64,000 bases of DNA from Hyphomicrobium sp. (GTDB lineage: Bacteria > Pseudomonadota > Alphaproteobacteria > Rhizobiales > Hyphomicrobiaceae): assembly GCA_022843145.1 (NCBI GenBank), contig JALHOF010000004.1, positions 186,001 through 250,000 of the forward strand. The letters run 5' to 3'. Both the position numbers and the translations under genes were made by a program. The notes beneath the pieces were generated by a model. The model did no database searches. It was not told the DNA's origin and saw only the letters and a program-made list of their open reading frames with translations. This document shows positions 35,727 to 49,737 of the stretch, piece by piece; position 1 is the first letter of the stretch; the number at the start of each line of letters is the position of its first letter.

Positions 35727-36533
35727 GTGCCTCAACAGTCCGCCCCAACCATCGAGACGTTGCTGCCGTTCGCCCACACGCTGGCCGATCTGTCGGGCCG
35801 GGTGATCCTGCCGCATTTCCGCGAGGTGATCGCGGTCGACAACAAGTCGGGACCCGGCGATTTCGATCCTGTCACCATAGCCGACCGTGCGGCAGAGGAG
35901 GCGATCTCCGCCGCCGTACGGGAGATGTACCCCGACCACGGGATGGTCGGCGAGGAATTCGGCAGTCACGCCTCCGAGGCACGATACCAATGGGTCGTCG
36001 ACCCCATCGACGGCACGCGCGCGTTCATCATGGGGTACCCCATATGGGGCACGCTCATCGGCCTGCTCGATCGTGGCGTGCCCGTCCTGGGGTTGATGGA
36101 TCAGCCGTTCACGCGCGAGCGGTTCTGGACCGGACCGGACGCGTCCTATTCGAGGGTCGGCGTCGCCGCGCCGCGCGTGATCCGGACACGTGCCTGCGTC
36201 CGTCTCGAGGACGCTGTGCTTTCGACCACGCATCCTGACCTGTTTGTCGTCGGCGAGGAGGCCGACGGGTTCGCGCGGCTCAAGGCCAAGGCGCGAATGA
36301 CGCGCTACGGCGGCGACTGCTACGCGTATGCTTTGCTCGCTGCGGGCTTCGTCGATCTGATCGCCGAGACCGGCCTCAAGCCCCACGACATCGTCGCGCT
36401 GATCCCGCTGATCGAGCGCGCGGGCGGCACGGTCACCACCTGGACCGGCGGGCCGGCCACGGAGGGCGGGCGCATCCTCGCCACGGGTGATCCGAAGTTG
36501 CACGAGAGGGCGCTGCGGGTACTGAACGGCTGA
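35727..36533 (+). CDS. hisN: Histidinol-phosphatase, inositol-monophosphatase type
   Basis: Removes phosphate from L-histidinol phosphate in histidine synthesis. 268 residues with the IMPase metal sites GEEFGSH, VDPIDGTRAFIMGYPIWG and GGDCYAYALLAAGFVDL; the insertion and IPLIERAGG match HisN rather than SuhB. It starts with GTG. It lies in the conserved hisN-hutG-cpdR neighbourhood, but 900 bases of sRNA-like DNA separate it from the amidohydrolase gene. Confidence 0.9.
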   Translation: MPQQSAPTIETLLPFAHTLADLSGRVILPHFREVIAVDNKSGPGDFDPVTIADRAAEEAISAAVREMYPDHGMVGEEFGSHASEARYQWVVDPIDGTRAFIMGYPIWGTLIGLLDRGVPVLGLMDQPFTRERFWTGPDASYSRVGVAAPRVIRTRACVRLEDAVLSTTHPDLFVVGEEADGFARLKAKARMTRYGGDCYAYALLAAGFVDLIAETGLKPHDIVALIPLIERAGGTVTTWTGGPATEGGRILATGDPKLHERALRVLNG

Positions 36534-36568
36534 GCGCGGAGGAGCGGTTGCGCTGGCCGAGCTGAGGC

Positions 36569-37528
36569 TCAAGCCGCTGCTTCGTTGATGCCGAGGTAGG
36601 CGTCGAAGGCGGCCCAGAAGCGTTGGCGGACGCTTTCGCATTCCTGCAGGATCTCATGGCGTGAGTTCGGGATCAGAAGGTTTGATCCGACCTTCAATTC
36701 GACGCTGAAGTCCTCGATGGCGCGGGTCGAAACAATCTGGTCGTTGCCGGCGGCGAACATCAGGATCGGAACCTGCACGCGGGACGCGTAGCCCGGCGAC
36801 CCGAGCCGCTCCATCGCGCGGTAGGCAGCGCGCACCCAACCGATCGTCGGCGAGCCGAGCCCCAATTGCGGCGCGATATCGAGTACGGCCTTGTTCCGCG
36901 CCCAGCGTTCGCGATCGGACGTCAAATGATTGCCCTCGAACGCGAGCGTTTCCTCGGACCGGTCGCTGCCACCCTGGATGTAAGACGACGCGAACCCGCA
37001 CGTGGCAGCGGTTTCGGCATAGATGCGAACGAGCGTGGTCGGGACATTCACTTTCGTTTCGTTGAGCGCGATCATCGGCGCGCACAACACCATGCGGGAG
37101 AACCATGAGCCCGTCTCGACGGCGTTGCGCAGCAGGATCGCGCCACCCATCGAATGGGCGAGTGCGACGTAGGGCGGAGGGCAGTCCGGTAGCACGACGT
37201 CGCGCATGAACCGCACCAGATCGCGGTCGTACTCGGCGAAGTCGTTGATATGACCCTTACGCGGGTTCTTGAGGCTGCGGAACGAGCCGCCCTGGCCGCG
37301 CCAATCGAGGATCGCGACTGCGAAGCCGCGCCGGCGCAGGTCGGCGATGACCTCGAAATATTTCTCGATGTATTCGCCGCGACCGCTGAAGATACAAACG
37401 GTTCCGCGCCGCGGGCTGCGGGTCGCCTCCCAGCGGGCGAACCGGAGCGGCGCGCCATCATAGCCCGCGACCGAGCCAACGACGGCGCCGCTCGGAATGG
37501 GATTCTTGGCGAGTGAGACGAGTTCCAT
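36569..37528 (-). CDS. Alpha/beta hydrolase, lysophospholipase (PldB-like)
   Basis: 319-residue serine hydrolase. The oxyanion/N-terminal pattern is FSGRGEYIEKYFEV and AILDWRGQGGS; nucleophile Ser in LAHSMGGAI; Asp in FAAGNDQIV; His in NSRHEILQE. Members cleave monoacylglycerols or lysophospholipids, releasing fatty acids. No signal peptide, so it is cytosolic or membrane-peripheral. It converges on hisN, 35 bases away. Confidence 0.88.
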   Translation of the reverse strand: MELVSLAKNPIPSGAVVGSVAGYDGAPLRFARWEATRSPRRGTVCIFSGRGEYIEKYFEVIADLRRRGFAVAILDWRGQGGSFRSLKNPRKGHINDFAEYDRDLVRFMRDVVLPDCPPPYVALAHSMGGAILLRNAVETGSWFSRMVLCAPMIALNETKVNVPTTLVRIYAETAATCGFASSYIQGGSDRSEETLAFEGNHLTSDRERWARNKAVLDIAPQLGLGSPTIGWVRAAYRAMERLGSPGYASRVQVPILMFAAGNDQIVSTRAIEDFSVELKVGSNLLIPNSRHEILQECESVRQRFWAAFDAYLGINEAAA

Positions 37529-37572
37529 CCGCTGCTCCGCTCCTGGCCGCGATCCCGATCGAGCCTAACGCC

Positions 37573-37596
37573 CGGACGCGGCAAAGGCCGCGTCCG
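37573..37596. terminator. Strong 10-bp hairpin upstream of the hydrolase gene
   Basis: CGGACGCGGC (37573-37582) pairs with GCCGCGTCCG (37587-37596) around AAAG. It lies between two minus-strand genes, 87 bases past the secreted-protein stop and before the hydrolase start. There is no T run, so it could be a weak terminator or mRNA-stabilising stem. Confidence 0.45.
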
Positions 37597-37682
37597 ATTC
37601 GGCATTCAGGAGATTAGCAGCGCAAACTCAGTGTCGCAGCGATGAATAGAGGCGTCAGGACGTCCGGTCCCCGGAACGCGGA

Positions 37683-38318
37683 TCAGGACCGGCTTGGAAA
37701 TCGGCGCCGGCCGTAGGCATGAGAATTCTGAGGCCGCGCTTCGACGATCTCGCCCGAGCAGCGATGGATCTCGAGTTCGAACAGGCGCCCCGATGGACGC
37801 CGCGCGCTCAGGATCGCGATTTCGCCGTCGATCGTCACGTCCTGGAAGTCGCGCCAGCCCGCCGCGCTGAGACGGTCGCGGATCACATGACGCGGCACGC
37901 AGTCGTCGTTGCGACGGTCAGTGCGCGGGCCGACAAAGCGGCGCTCCGGACGCATCGGGGGCAAGTAGTCGCGATCACGCTCGACGTGACGCGCTGGCGG
38001 GGCGTCGTCATCGTCATCGTTGTAGTCGTCGTCATCGGCGTGACGGCGCGGCGCGTCGTCGTCCTTGTAGCTGTCGCGATAGACCTCCTGCCGGGGCGGC
38101 GGATGCCGGTAGATGTCGGCATAGCGCGGGTCGTCGTAGGGCGAGCCGTACTCCGAGGAGCCCGACAAATCGGCGGCAGAGGCGGGGGCGGTCGCGCCGG
38201 CGACGATCGAGACGGCAAGCAGGCTCGAGGCCAGCAGGCCGCGCGTGATGCGGCAGCGCGAGCGACGAGTGATTGGGGACAGCAGCGCTGGATCCCGTGT
38301 TGTAAGAAGCCACGACAT
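37683..38318 (-). CDS. Secreted protein with Asp/Arg-rich linker and PepSY-like C terminus
   Basis: 211 residues. A long signal peptide (GLLASSLLAVSIVAGATAPASA) is followed by an Asp/Tyr/Arg-rich low-complexity region including DDDDYNDDDDDAPP, then a folded-looking domain: CVPRHVIRDRLSAAGWRDF, VTIDGEIAILSARRPSGRLFELEIHRCSGE. The last part has the helix-strand pattern of PepSY-like periplasmic domains. The ATG at 38316-38318 follows GGAGGT. The acidic run could bind cations. I do not recognise a specific function. Confidence 0.75.
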   Translation of the reverse strand: MSWLLTTRDPALLSPITRRSRCRITRGLLASSLLAVSIVAGATAPASAADLSGSSEYGSPYDDPRYADIYRHPPPRQEVYRDSYKDDDAPRRHADDDDYNDDDDDAPPARHVERDRDYLPPMRPERRFVGPRTDRRNDDCVPRHVIRDRLSAAGWRDFQDVTIDGEIAILSARRPSGRLFELEIHRCSGEIVEARPQNSHAYGRRRFPSRS

Positions 38319-38562
38319 GGCTGAAAGACCTCCGGTTCTCTCGTCAGGTTCTTTGGTACTGGATAAAAATCTTGGGCCTCCCTCGGCGATGGCACAGTGA
38401 TGGCCGTCACATGAACGGTGGCTGAAGGGCGCGGAAATCAAAACATTTTATCGGTGTGGCTCTCTGGCTCCGGGGCCAATCGGCCATTGTCGCCCGGTCG
38501 TTGGCGCGACCTACGTCTCGTAGCGTTCGACCTCTTGAAGCTGCCAGACGGCTTTCTACATC

Positions 38563-38675
38563 TCGGGTGCGCCCGCCTCACGAGGGGGCGTCACTCGACT
38601 GGCCGGGCCCACGTCGGATTTCCGAGGATCTTGGGCAGGAAAACCATCGTCGCTCTTCATGGAGGACAACTCATG
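38563..38675 (+). promoter_or_regulatory. ROSE-type RNA thermometer in the hsp20 leader
   Basis: The last hairpin pairs GTC-(G)-CTC (38649-38655, one bulged G at 38652) with GAG-GAC (38662-38667), burying the whole Shine-Dalgarno GGAGGA (38661-38666). The opposing strand contains TCGCT, the UYGCU motif that defines ROSE elements. An upstream hairpin is also clear: GCCCA (38607-38611) with TGGGC (38632-38636), enclosing TCGGA/TCCGA. ROSE elements melt at heat-shock temperature and release translation of small heat-shock genes in Rhizobiales. Confidence 0.82.
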
Positions 38676-39134
38676 CGACACTTCGATTTTACCCCGTTCC
38701 AGCGTTCCACCATCGGCTTCGACCGGCTGTTCCAGCTTCTGGATGGTGCGCAGGGCTTCGACGCCGAAGCCACCTATCCGCCCTACAACATCGAACGGCT
38801 GAGCGAGAACGACTACCGCATCACCATGGCCTTGGCCGGCTTCAGCGAGCCCGAACTCAAACTCGAGGTCAAGGATACCGTGCTTCTGGTGCGCGGTGAG
38901 AAGGCTGCTGACGACAAGGATCGCGTCTACCTGCATCGCGGTATCGCGGCACGCTCGTTCGAACGCCGCTTCCAGCTCGCCGACCACGTCGAGGTCAAGT
39001 CGGCCGCGCTCAACGACGGTCTGCTGCACATCGAACTGCAGCGCAACGTGCCCGAGCGGCTGAAGCCGCGGACCATTCCGATCGGCGCGAGCGGCGGCCC
39101 CACGGAGATCAAGCGGATCGAGGCCGCAGCTTGA
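38673..39134 (+). CDS. Small heat-shock protein, Hsp20/alpha-crystallin
   Basis: 153-residue ATP-independent chaperone that holds unfolding proteins in the cytosol. The alpha-crystallin domain spans about residues 36-130: YNIERLSENDYRITMALAGF, LKLEVKDTVLLVRGEK, and AALNDGLLHIELQR with the conserved A-x-x-x-G-L pattern; a C-terminal IPI-like TIPIG follows. ATG 38673 sits seven bases after GGAGGA. The leader carries a ROSE element, so expression is expected to be heat-induced at translation. A hairpin with a T run follows at 39.23 kb. Confidence 0.95.
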   Translation: MRHFDFTPFQRSTIGFDRLFQLLDGAQGFDAEATYPPYNIERLSENDYRITMALAGFSEPELKLEVKDTVLLVRGEKAADDKDRVYLHRGIAARSFERRFQLADHVEVKSAALNDGLLHIELQRNVPERLKPRTIPIGASGGPTEIKRIEAAA

Positions 39135-39228
39135 CGGCCTGACACACATTGGCGCGGCGCCGGCGCGCCGGATACGGGGCTGATCGCTTCGGTCCGGATG
39201 TCGCAGGCGATCCCGCCGGTAGGACCGA

Positions 39229-39255
39229 GGGCGGAGACAATGTCTCCGCCCTTTT
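39229..39255 (+). terminator. Rho-independent terminator of hsp20
   Basis: GGCGGAGACA (39230-39239) and TGTCTCCGCC (39241-39250) form a near-perfect hairpin followed by CTTTT (39251-39255), about 95 bases after the hsp20 stop. Confidence 0.85.
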
Positions 39256-39811
39256 CGGTGTTCCGATGGGACTTGGCGGCGTCCATCCGCCGATTGCTGC
39301 CGTGGTGGCTTGTAACTCCGGAAAAAATCTGCAAGATGCCGAGAAAGGTCAGTGACACTGTCCTTTGTTGGCTTGAACTTCGTTGGGTCTGGCCATTGAT
39401 GAGCTGGCTGCGCTCCGGGTGCGTTTCGGGGCCGCTGGTCGGCATTGCATTCAGGAGTTGGACGTGGCGGCCGGGACATCTGATCAGCGGATGCACGCAA
39501 ACGCGGATACGCAGCACGAGATCGTGCGCGCCGGCGTGGCGGCAGCGCTCGCCGGTCCGCTGGCAAATTCTTCGGAGCGCTTCGCGACTCCCGACGGATC
39601 ATTGCGGGCAGATGCGCCGCGCGATCCGCCGAAAACGACAGCCACTCGAAAACGGGGCACGCGCGTCTGATCAAGACGCCTTGCACGTTGGTCCCCCCGG
39701 CGGGATAAAGCTCCTTCCGGAACAGCACCAAACCTGCTCCCCGCCCGTTCAAGTCCACACGCACACTGTTCAACCGCATTCTAAGCGCCCCCGCGGCCCC
39801 GAGGACTGACC
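39256..39811. other. Intergenic region upstream of gltB
   Basis: 556 bases between the hsp20 terminator and gltB with no convincing gene. Open frames here have poor composition, no ribosome sites and no recognisable motifs. The stretch contains a small imperfect palindrome, GTCAGTGACACTGTCC (about 39349-39364). It should hold the gltB promoter; I could not define it. Confidence 0.5.
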
Positions 39812-44539
<4,728 letters not shown>

Positions 44540-44638
44540 TCGCGCGGACCGCATTCAACCAATCGCCCGCTCACTCAACCGGAGCGAGGCCTCGACGGCA
44601 ACAGGCGTGGTCACGAACGACCGAAGGACGAGTTGAAG

Positions 44639-46075
44639 ATGGGCAAGCCGACAGGTTTTATGGAATTCGACCGCGCCGACCGCAACTACAAGCCGGTCGA
44701 AGACCGCGTCAAGCATTGGCAGGAATTCGTCGTCCCGCTGGCCGAGGCCGAGGTCAAGACGCAGGCCAGCCGCTGCATGGATTGCGGTATTCCGTACTGT
44801 CACAACGGCTGTCCGGTCAACAATCAGATCCCCGACTGGAACGACCTTGTCTACAAGGGCGATTGGAAGCGCGCGTCGCTGAACTTGCATTCGACCAACA
44901 ACTTCCCTGAAGTCACGGGCCGAGTATGCCCCGCGCCGTGCGAAGCCTCGTGCACGCTGAACATCGATGACAAGCCGGTCACCATCAAGACCATCGAATG
45001 CGCGATCGTCGACCGCGCGTTCGCGGAAGGTTGGGTGGTGCCGCTGCCGCCGGAGACGAAGACAGGCAAGGCGGTCGCGATCATCGGATCGGGCCCGGCC
45101 GGCCTCGCCGCCGCGCAACAGCTTGCACGCGCCGGTCACGATGTGCACGTCTATGAGAAGAGCGCGCGTCCGGGCGGACTGCTGGTCTACGGCATCCCCG
45201 ACTTCAAGATGGAAAAGGGGTTGATCGCGCGGCGCGTGAAGCAGATGGAAGCCGAGGGCGTGACGTTCCACTGCGGCGTCGATGTCGGCAAGGATATCTC
45301 GGCGAAGGCCCTCGCGGACAAGTATGACGCGGTGCTGCTGGCGATCGGCTCGGAGCAGCCCTTCGACTTCTTCGCCAAGGCCCCGGGGCGCGACCTCGAC
45401 GGCATTCACTACGCGATGGAGTTCCTGCCACAGCAGAACAGTCGCATCGCGGGGGAGCCGGTGAAGGTCGCCAAGGAGATCTCGGCAAAGGGCAAGAACG
45501 TCATCGTCATCGGCGGCGGTGATACCGGTTCGGACTGCATCGGCACGAGCATCCGTCAGGGCGCGAAGAGCGTCACTCAGCTCGAGATCATGCCGCAGCC
45601 GCCGGTCAAGGAGAACAAGGAACTGAATTGGCCGAACTGGCCGATCAAGTTGCGGGTCTCATCGAGCCAGGCTGAAGGTGCCAAGACCGAGTATTCGATC
45701 CAGACGACGGGATTCTCCGGATCGAATGGCAAAATCGAGAAGCTGCACTTCGTTCGCGTCGACAACAAGATGCAGCCGGTCGCCGGCAGCGAGGGAACGT
45801 TCGACGCCGATCTCGTGCTTCTGGCGATGGGATTCTCCGGTCCAATCGAAGCAGGCCCGGTGCAGGAACTCGGCGCACCGGTCGTCGCCCGCGGTCGCTT
45901 CAAGGGCGTGGATGCGAACGATCGCGAGTACAAGGTCCCGGGGCATGGCAAGGTGTTCGCAGCCGGCGACATCCGCCGCGGCCAGTCACTCGTCGTTTGG
46001 GCGATCCGCGAAGGGCGGCAGGCCGCGCATGCGATCGACAAGGCTTTGATGGGCAAGACGACGCTGCCGCGCTGA
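44639..46075 (+). CDS. gltD: Glutamate synthase (NADPH), small subunit
   Basis: 478-residue beta subunit that brings NADPH electrons through FAD and 4Fe-4S clusters to GltB. Cys motifs: [21 protein letters not shown] and [17 protein letters not shown] site [21 protein letters not shown] site [18 protein letters not shown] 44639 ([12 protein letters not shown]) is the family start; a TTG two codons upstream is less likely. Same direction as gltB and presumably co-transcribed. Confidence 0.97.
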   Translation: MGKPTGFMEFDRADRNYKPVEDRVKHWQEFVVPLAEAEVKTQASRCMDCGIPYCHNGCPVNNQIPDWNDLVYKGDWKRASLNLHSTNNFPEVTGRVCPAPCEASCTLNIDDKPVTIKTIECAIVDRAFAEGWVVPLPPETKTGKAVAIIGSGPAGLAAAQQLARAGHDVHVYEKSARPGGLLVYGIPDFKMEKGLIARRVKQMEAEGVTFHCGVDVGKDISAKALADKYDAVLLAIGSEQPFDFFAKAPGRDLDGIHYAMEFLPQQNSRIAGEPVKVAKEISAKGKNVIVIGGGDTGSDCIGTSIRQGAKSVTQLEIMPQPPVKENKELNWPNWPIKLRVSSSQAEGAKTEYSIQTTGFSGSNGKIEKLHFVRVDNKMQPVAGSEGTFDADLVLLAMGFSGPIEAGPVQELGAPVVARGRFKGVDANDREYKVPGHGKVFAAGDIRRGQSLVVWAIREGRQAAHAIDKALMGKTTLPR

Positions 46076-46284
46076 TCCCGCAAGACCGGATGCCCGACCG
46101 TTCGCCGCCGATTGCTGCACTGCAGTCGGCGGCAATGTCGTGGGCCGGCGAGGTGAGGTCTGGCATCGTCCGCTAACCGTGGTCGGCCATGCGGATGCTT
46201 CGATCTCTTGACCAGCGTCGGCGAAGCGCTCACGTTAGTCATGAGGCTGTCGCAAGCTGGGCAGCCTGGAAAGGCAAGGGTTCC

Positions 46285-46692
46285 ATGCAGACGCCGCTCG
46301 AGATCGAGTTCAACGGGGTTGAGAAAAGCGACGCACTCGAAGCGAAAATCACGGAGAAATTCAACAAGCTCTCACGGCATTTCAGCCGCATGACATCGGG
46401 CCGCGTGGTCGTGGCCAAGCCGCACAGGCACTCGAAGGGTGCAAACCCATTCCTGATCAAGATCGAAGTCGGTGTGCCCGGCCAGCCGCCGGTTCTGATA
46501 TCGAGCGCGCGGGACGACGATCGCGAGCATGAGGACATCCAGATCGCGCTGCGCGATGCATTCGATGCCGCCAAGCGCCGGCTCGACGAACTCGCCGCGA
46601 AACTGTCGCGGGGCGCGCAGGCGAAGAGCGAGCGTGGCCGTCGCCGTCCAGCCAAGGTTTTGCCATCCGCCAGCGACACCAGCGATCTCTGA
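46285..46692 (+). CDS. hpf: Ribosome hibernation factor, HPF/RaiA family
   Basis: 135 residues from MQTPLEIEFNGVEKS. The HPF/YfiA fold (beta-alpha-beta-beta-beta-alpha) is visible: LEAKITEKFNKLSRHFSRMTSGRVVV then VPGQPPVLISSARDDDREHEDIQIALRDAFDAAKRRL. The short form lacks the C-terminal dimerisation domain of long HPF; its tail is basic and disordered. It would bind between ribosomal subunits in stationary phase. The start follows AAGGCAAGGG; an upstream in-frame extension looks non-coding. Confidence 0.85.
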   Translation: MQTPLEIEFNGVEKSDALEAKITEKFNKLSRHFSRMTSGRVVVAKPHRHSKGANPFLIKIEVGVPGQPPVLISSARDDDREHEDIQIALRDAFDAAKRRLDELAAKLSRGAQAKSERGRRRPAKVLPSASDTSDL

Positions 46693-46766
46693 TCTTTGAA
46701 ATGAACGCCGGAGAAATATGTCTCCAAACAACCCCAGCGTCATTGGGGGCTCCCGGCGGGTGACCC

Positions 46767-46807
46767 GTCCGATCGGCCGCGCATTTCCCCGCGGCTGATC
46801 GGACGAC
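46767..46807. terminator. Long hairpin between hpf and the beta-barrel gene
   Basis: GTCCGATC (46767-46774) pairs with GATCGGAC (46797-46804), and GCCGCG/GCGGC extends the stem inward. GACTTT follows on the plus side. It lies between the convergent hpf and outer-membrane-protein genes and could terminate both. Confidence 0.65.
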
Positions 46808-46875
46808 TTTGCGCCAATTCGTTCAGCCGGGGATATGAGCGCAGCGCCGGCCGCCACTGCCGATCGGAAATTCCT

Positions 46876-48543
46876 CTAGCGGCGCAAGCGGATCCCGAGG
46901 CGCAGCTCGTCGGCGGAATAGTCGGTATTGGGCAGGTTCGACGAGAAGGACGTGTGGGCATAGCGCCCGAACAGCACCGTCTCGCGGTTGAGGAAGTATT
47001 CCGCGCCGAGCGTGGCGCGCCATTCGCCTTCGTCGATCGCGACGCCGGCGAAGTCCTGCATCGTGTAAGACAAGCCCGCGCTGCCGATGAGCTGGCGCTG
47101 GAAGGCATGCCGCGTCTCGACGCCGACCTGATGCGTGAAGACGCCGCCTGAGAACGCCGTCGTCGTCTCCGACACGTCGGATCGCGCGGAGAACAGGAGC
47201 GACGTCAGTTCACTCACCCGCCACGCGAGGTTGGAATCCAGCAGGATGCCGTTGATGTCGGCCAGCCGCGGATCGTCGGGCCGCTGAATACCGTAGCCGA
47301 GGCTGATTTCGCCGCGCAGGATCTGTCCGGTGTTGCCGAACGACAGGCCGACGCGATAGCGCTCGCCGGCCGAATCCCTGCGAATGAGGTCGGTCTGCGC
47401 GGCGCGCTCGTATTCGCGCTGATTGACGGCGACCTCGGAGAATAGCGACAGCGTCGGTTTCAATTCCCACGTCGCGCGGACGGCCTGCTCGGTGGTCGTG
47501 ATGTTGCGGTCGGCGTTGCTGAGCGTGAGCGGACCCGCGGTGACGTCGCCGTACTGCTGGTCGGTGACCGACCCGCGCAACTGCACGGTCAGCCGGTTGA
47601 AGCGGTGCTGGAGCGCGACGGTTGCGCGGTCGGTCGTGAGATCGGCGCGGTCACCGGCGCTCGATGCGTCTATGGCGGATCGGCTTTCCTGTGACAGTTC
47701 GCGGCTGACCGTCGTTTGCAGGTTGGTGCGGCGGGTTATGTCGAGCCGGCCGCGTGCTTCGACGAGGTAGCCCTGCTCGTTCTCGCTGTCGAACTCGGTG
47801 AAGCTGCTCAGCGTACCCGACGTCCGGAACTCAAGCGCGTGGACGCGCCAGTTGGAAACGAGGCGCGCGGAGGGACGGATGGCGATCGAAGTGTCGGCGC
47901 GCGGGGCGGGGCTGCGGAAGACATTGGACAGCGCGTCGAACCCCAGTTCCACCTCGGGGAAGAGCACGAACGTGCCGACACGGACGCCAATCGGATCATA
48001 GGGCTCGAGCGCGAACAGCCGGCGCGGGCGGCGGTCCAGGATCGGCTCCGTCTCCTCGATCTGGAACAACAGCGGGTCGTAGCCGGCCGGCGGATTCTCG
48101 AAGGCGTCGATATCTTCGGCCGGACGGGTATCGATCAGCGAGGGATCAACGCCATCCTGGGGCGCTTCCGGCTCGATGGTTTCGACGATGCCGTCGCGGA
48201 GGACGGGCGGCTCGCCGGGCACGGTCAGGTCGCCATCGCGCAGAACGGGGCGCTGTCCGGCGCGCGGCCGGGGGGTGTCGTCGTCTTCGCCGCGGTCGGG
48301 ATCCTGAGAGGGGTCGTCGCCGGGAATGACGGAGGGCAGATCGGGCGCAACGCTGCTTTCGTCGACAATGGGTTCGGACGGCTGGCCGCGCCGCAGTGCG
48401 GATGCACCCGATGGCAGCGTCGCACCGGACCCGATGCTCGGGTTTGTCTGGGCGGTCGACGGCAGCGGGACGACGGCGGACAGCGCCGCGATCGACACGG
48501 CAGCTGCTGTCAAAATCCGGTCATTTCGCCGAATGCGGCCCAC
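46876..48543 (-). CDS. Outer-membrane beta-barrel protein (BBP2-like)
   Basis: 555 residues: signal peptide (ILTAAAVSIAALSAVVPLPSTA), a roughly 150-residue Pro/Asp/Glu-rich disordered region, then a barrel of alternating strands starting near VGTFVLFPEVELGFDALSNV. Repeated patterns such as SARLVSNWRVHALEFRTSGTLSSF and TDRATVALQHRFNRLTVQLRGS fit long amphipathic beta strands. The overall layout matches the BBP2 family of outer-membrane barrels found with polysaccharide or surface-appendage genes. The function is unknown here. It is divergent from kdsD, across 165 bases. Confidence 0.83.
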   Translation of the reverse strand: MGRIRRNDRILTAAAVSIAALSAVVPLPSTAQTNPSIGSGATLPSGASALRRGQPSEPIVDESSVAPDLPSVIPGDDPSQDPDRGEDDDTPRPRAGQRPVLRDGDLTVPGEPPVLRDGIVETIEPEAPQDGVDPSLIDTRPAEDIDAFENPPAGYDPLLFQIEETEPILDRRPRRLFALEPYDPIGVRVGTFVLFPEVELGFDALSNVFRSPAPRADTSIAIRPSARLVSNWRVHALEFRTSGTLSSFTEFDSENEQGYLVEARGRLDITRRTNLQTTVSRELSQESRSAIDASSAGDRADLTTDRATVALQHRFNRLTVQLRGSVTDQQYGDVTAGPLTLSNADRNITTTEQAVRATWELKPTLSLFSEVAVNQREYERAAQTDLIRRDSAGERYRVGLSFGNTGQILRGEISLGYGIQRPDDPRLADINGILLDSNLAWRVSELTSLLFSARSDVSETTTAFSGGVFTHQVGVETRHAFQRQLIGSAGLSYTMQDFAGVAIDEGEWRATLGAEYFLNRETVLFGRYAHTSFSSNLPNTDYSADELRLGIRLRR

Positions 48544-48708
48544 GCAGGCGCCCCCATGTCACAGTCAACACGACGACGCACAACGAACACCGACACTAGA
48601 AAGTGTCGGTTAACGGAGTGTTTAAGCGGGGATCACGGGTGGCGGACGCTTTCGAATCCATCGTCTGTTTGCTACAACTTGTCGGGGCGCGACAGGGTTC
48701 GCGGTGAA

Positions 48709-49737
48709 ATGCTCGACATGGCGAAATTGAAAACGATTGCTGGCGGCCAAGCGGCCGTCCGACATGGCGCGGCGGCGGCGGCGGTCACCGCTGCGACGCG
48801 GACGCTGGCGCTCGAGAGCGAAGGCTTGGCCGCGGTCGCGGCTGCGCTCGAAAACGGGCTCGCGGAGCCGTTCGCACGCGCCGTCGAGACGTTGGCCCGT
48901 GCGCGCGGCCGGGTCATCGTCTCCGGCATCGGCAAGTCTGGCCACGTCGGCCAGAAGATCGCCGCGACGTTTGCCTCGACTGGCACGCCTGCCTTTTTCG
49001 TGCATCCGAGCGAAGCCTCGCATGGCGACCTCGGCATGATCATGCGTGATGATGTCATCCTTGCGCTGTCGTGGTCGGGTGAGACGGTCGAGCTCAAGAA
49101 CATCATCACCTATTCGCGCCGCTTCTCGGTGCCGATGATCTCGATCACCTCGCGCGCCGATTCGGCACTCGGCGAGCAGTCGGACGTCGTGCTCGAACTG
49201 CCGCGCGCCAAGGAGGCCTGCCCGCATGGGCTCGCGCCGACGACCTCGACGACGATGCAGCTCGCGATGGGCGATTGCCTCGCCATCGCGCTGCTGGAGG
49301 CCAAGGGCTTCACGGCGCACGATTTCAAGGTCTTCCACCCCGGCGGCTCGCTCGGCGCCAGCCTCAAGTACGTCGCCGACGTAATGCACAAGGGCGAACG
49401 GCTGCCGCTGGTGCGCGAGAGCGAGCGCATGGGCGACGCGCTCGTCATCATGACGCAGAAGAGCTTCGGCTGCCTCGGCATCCTCGACGGCAAGGGCAAG
49501 CTCGTCGGCGTCGTCACCGACGGCGACTTGCGGCGGCACATGGGGGCCGACCTCCTGGCGGCGCGGGTCACCGACATCATGACCCGGAAGCCGAAGACGG
49601 CGGCACCCGGCATGCTGGCGGCGGAGGCGCTCGAACTCCTGAACGACAGCCGCATCACCGCGCTGTTTGTCGTCGACAAGGGCAAGCCCGTCGGCATCCT
49701 GCACGTCCACGATCTGCTCAGGGCGGGCGTGGTGTGA
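48709..49737 (+). CDS. kdsD: D-arabinose 5-phosphate isomerase
   Basis: Makes D-arabinose 5-phosphate from ribulose 5-phosphate, the first step to Kdo for lipopolysaccharide. SIS domain: RVIVSGIGKSGHVGQKIAATFASTG, SWSGETVELKNII, PHGLAPTTSTTMQLAMGDCLA; conserved HPGGSLG; then two CBS domains (VMHKGERLPLVRES..., ITDIMTRKPKTAAP...). ATG 48709 (MLDMAKLK) or ATG 48718 are both plausible. The stop overlaps the next gene's GTG by four bases (GTGA), so that amidohydrolase is co-translated. Confidence 0.94.
   Translation: MLDMAKLKTIAGGQAAVRHGAAAAAVTAATRTLALESEGLAAVAAALENGLAEPFARAVETLARARGRVIVSGIGKSGHVGQKIAATFASTGTPAFFVHPSEASHGDLGMIMRDDVILALSWSGETVELKNIITYSRRFSVPMISITSRADSALGEQSDVVLELPRAKEACPHGLAPTTSTTMQLAMGDCLAIALLEAKGFTAHDFKVFHPGGSLGASLKYVADVMHKGERLPLVRESERMGDALVIMTQKSFGCLGILDGKGKLVGVVTDGDLRRHMGADLLAARVTDIMTRKPKTAAPGMLAAEALELLNDSRITALFVVDKGKPVGILHVHDLLRAGVV

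Noticed and set aside
35289-36641. 450-codon frame antisense to hisN
   Set aside because: Mirror frame of hisN joined to the sRNA region; no motif and no start site.
39383-39670. 95-codon plus-strand frame upstream of gltB
   Set aside because: No ribosome site, poor composition, overlapping frames equally open; no family resemblance.
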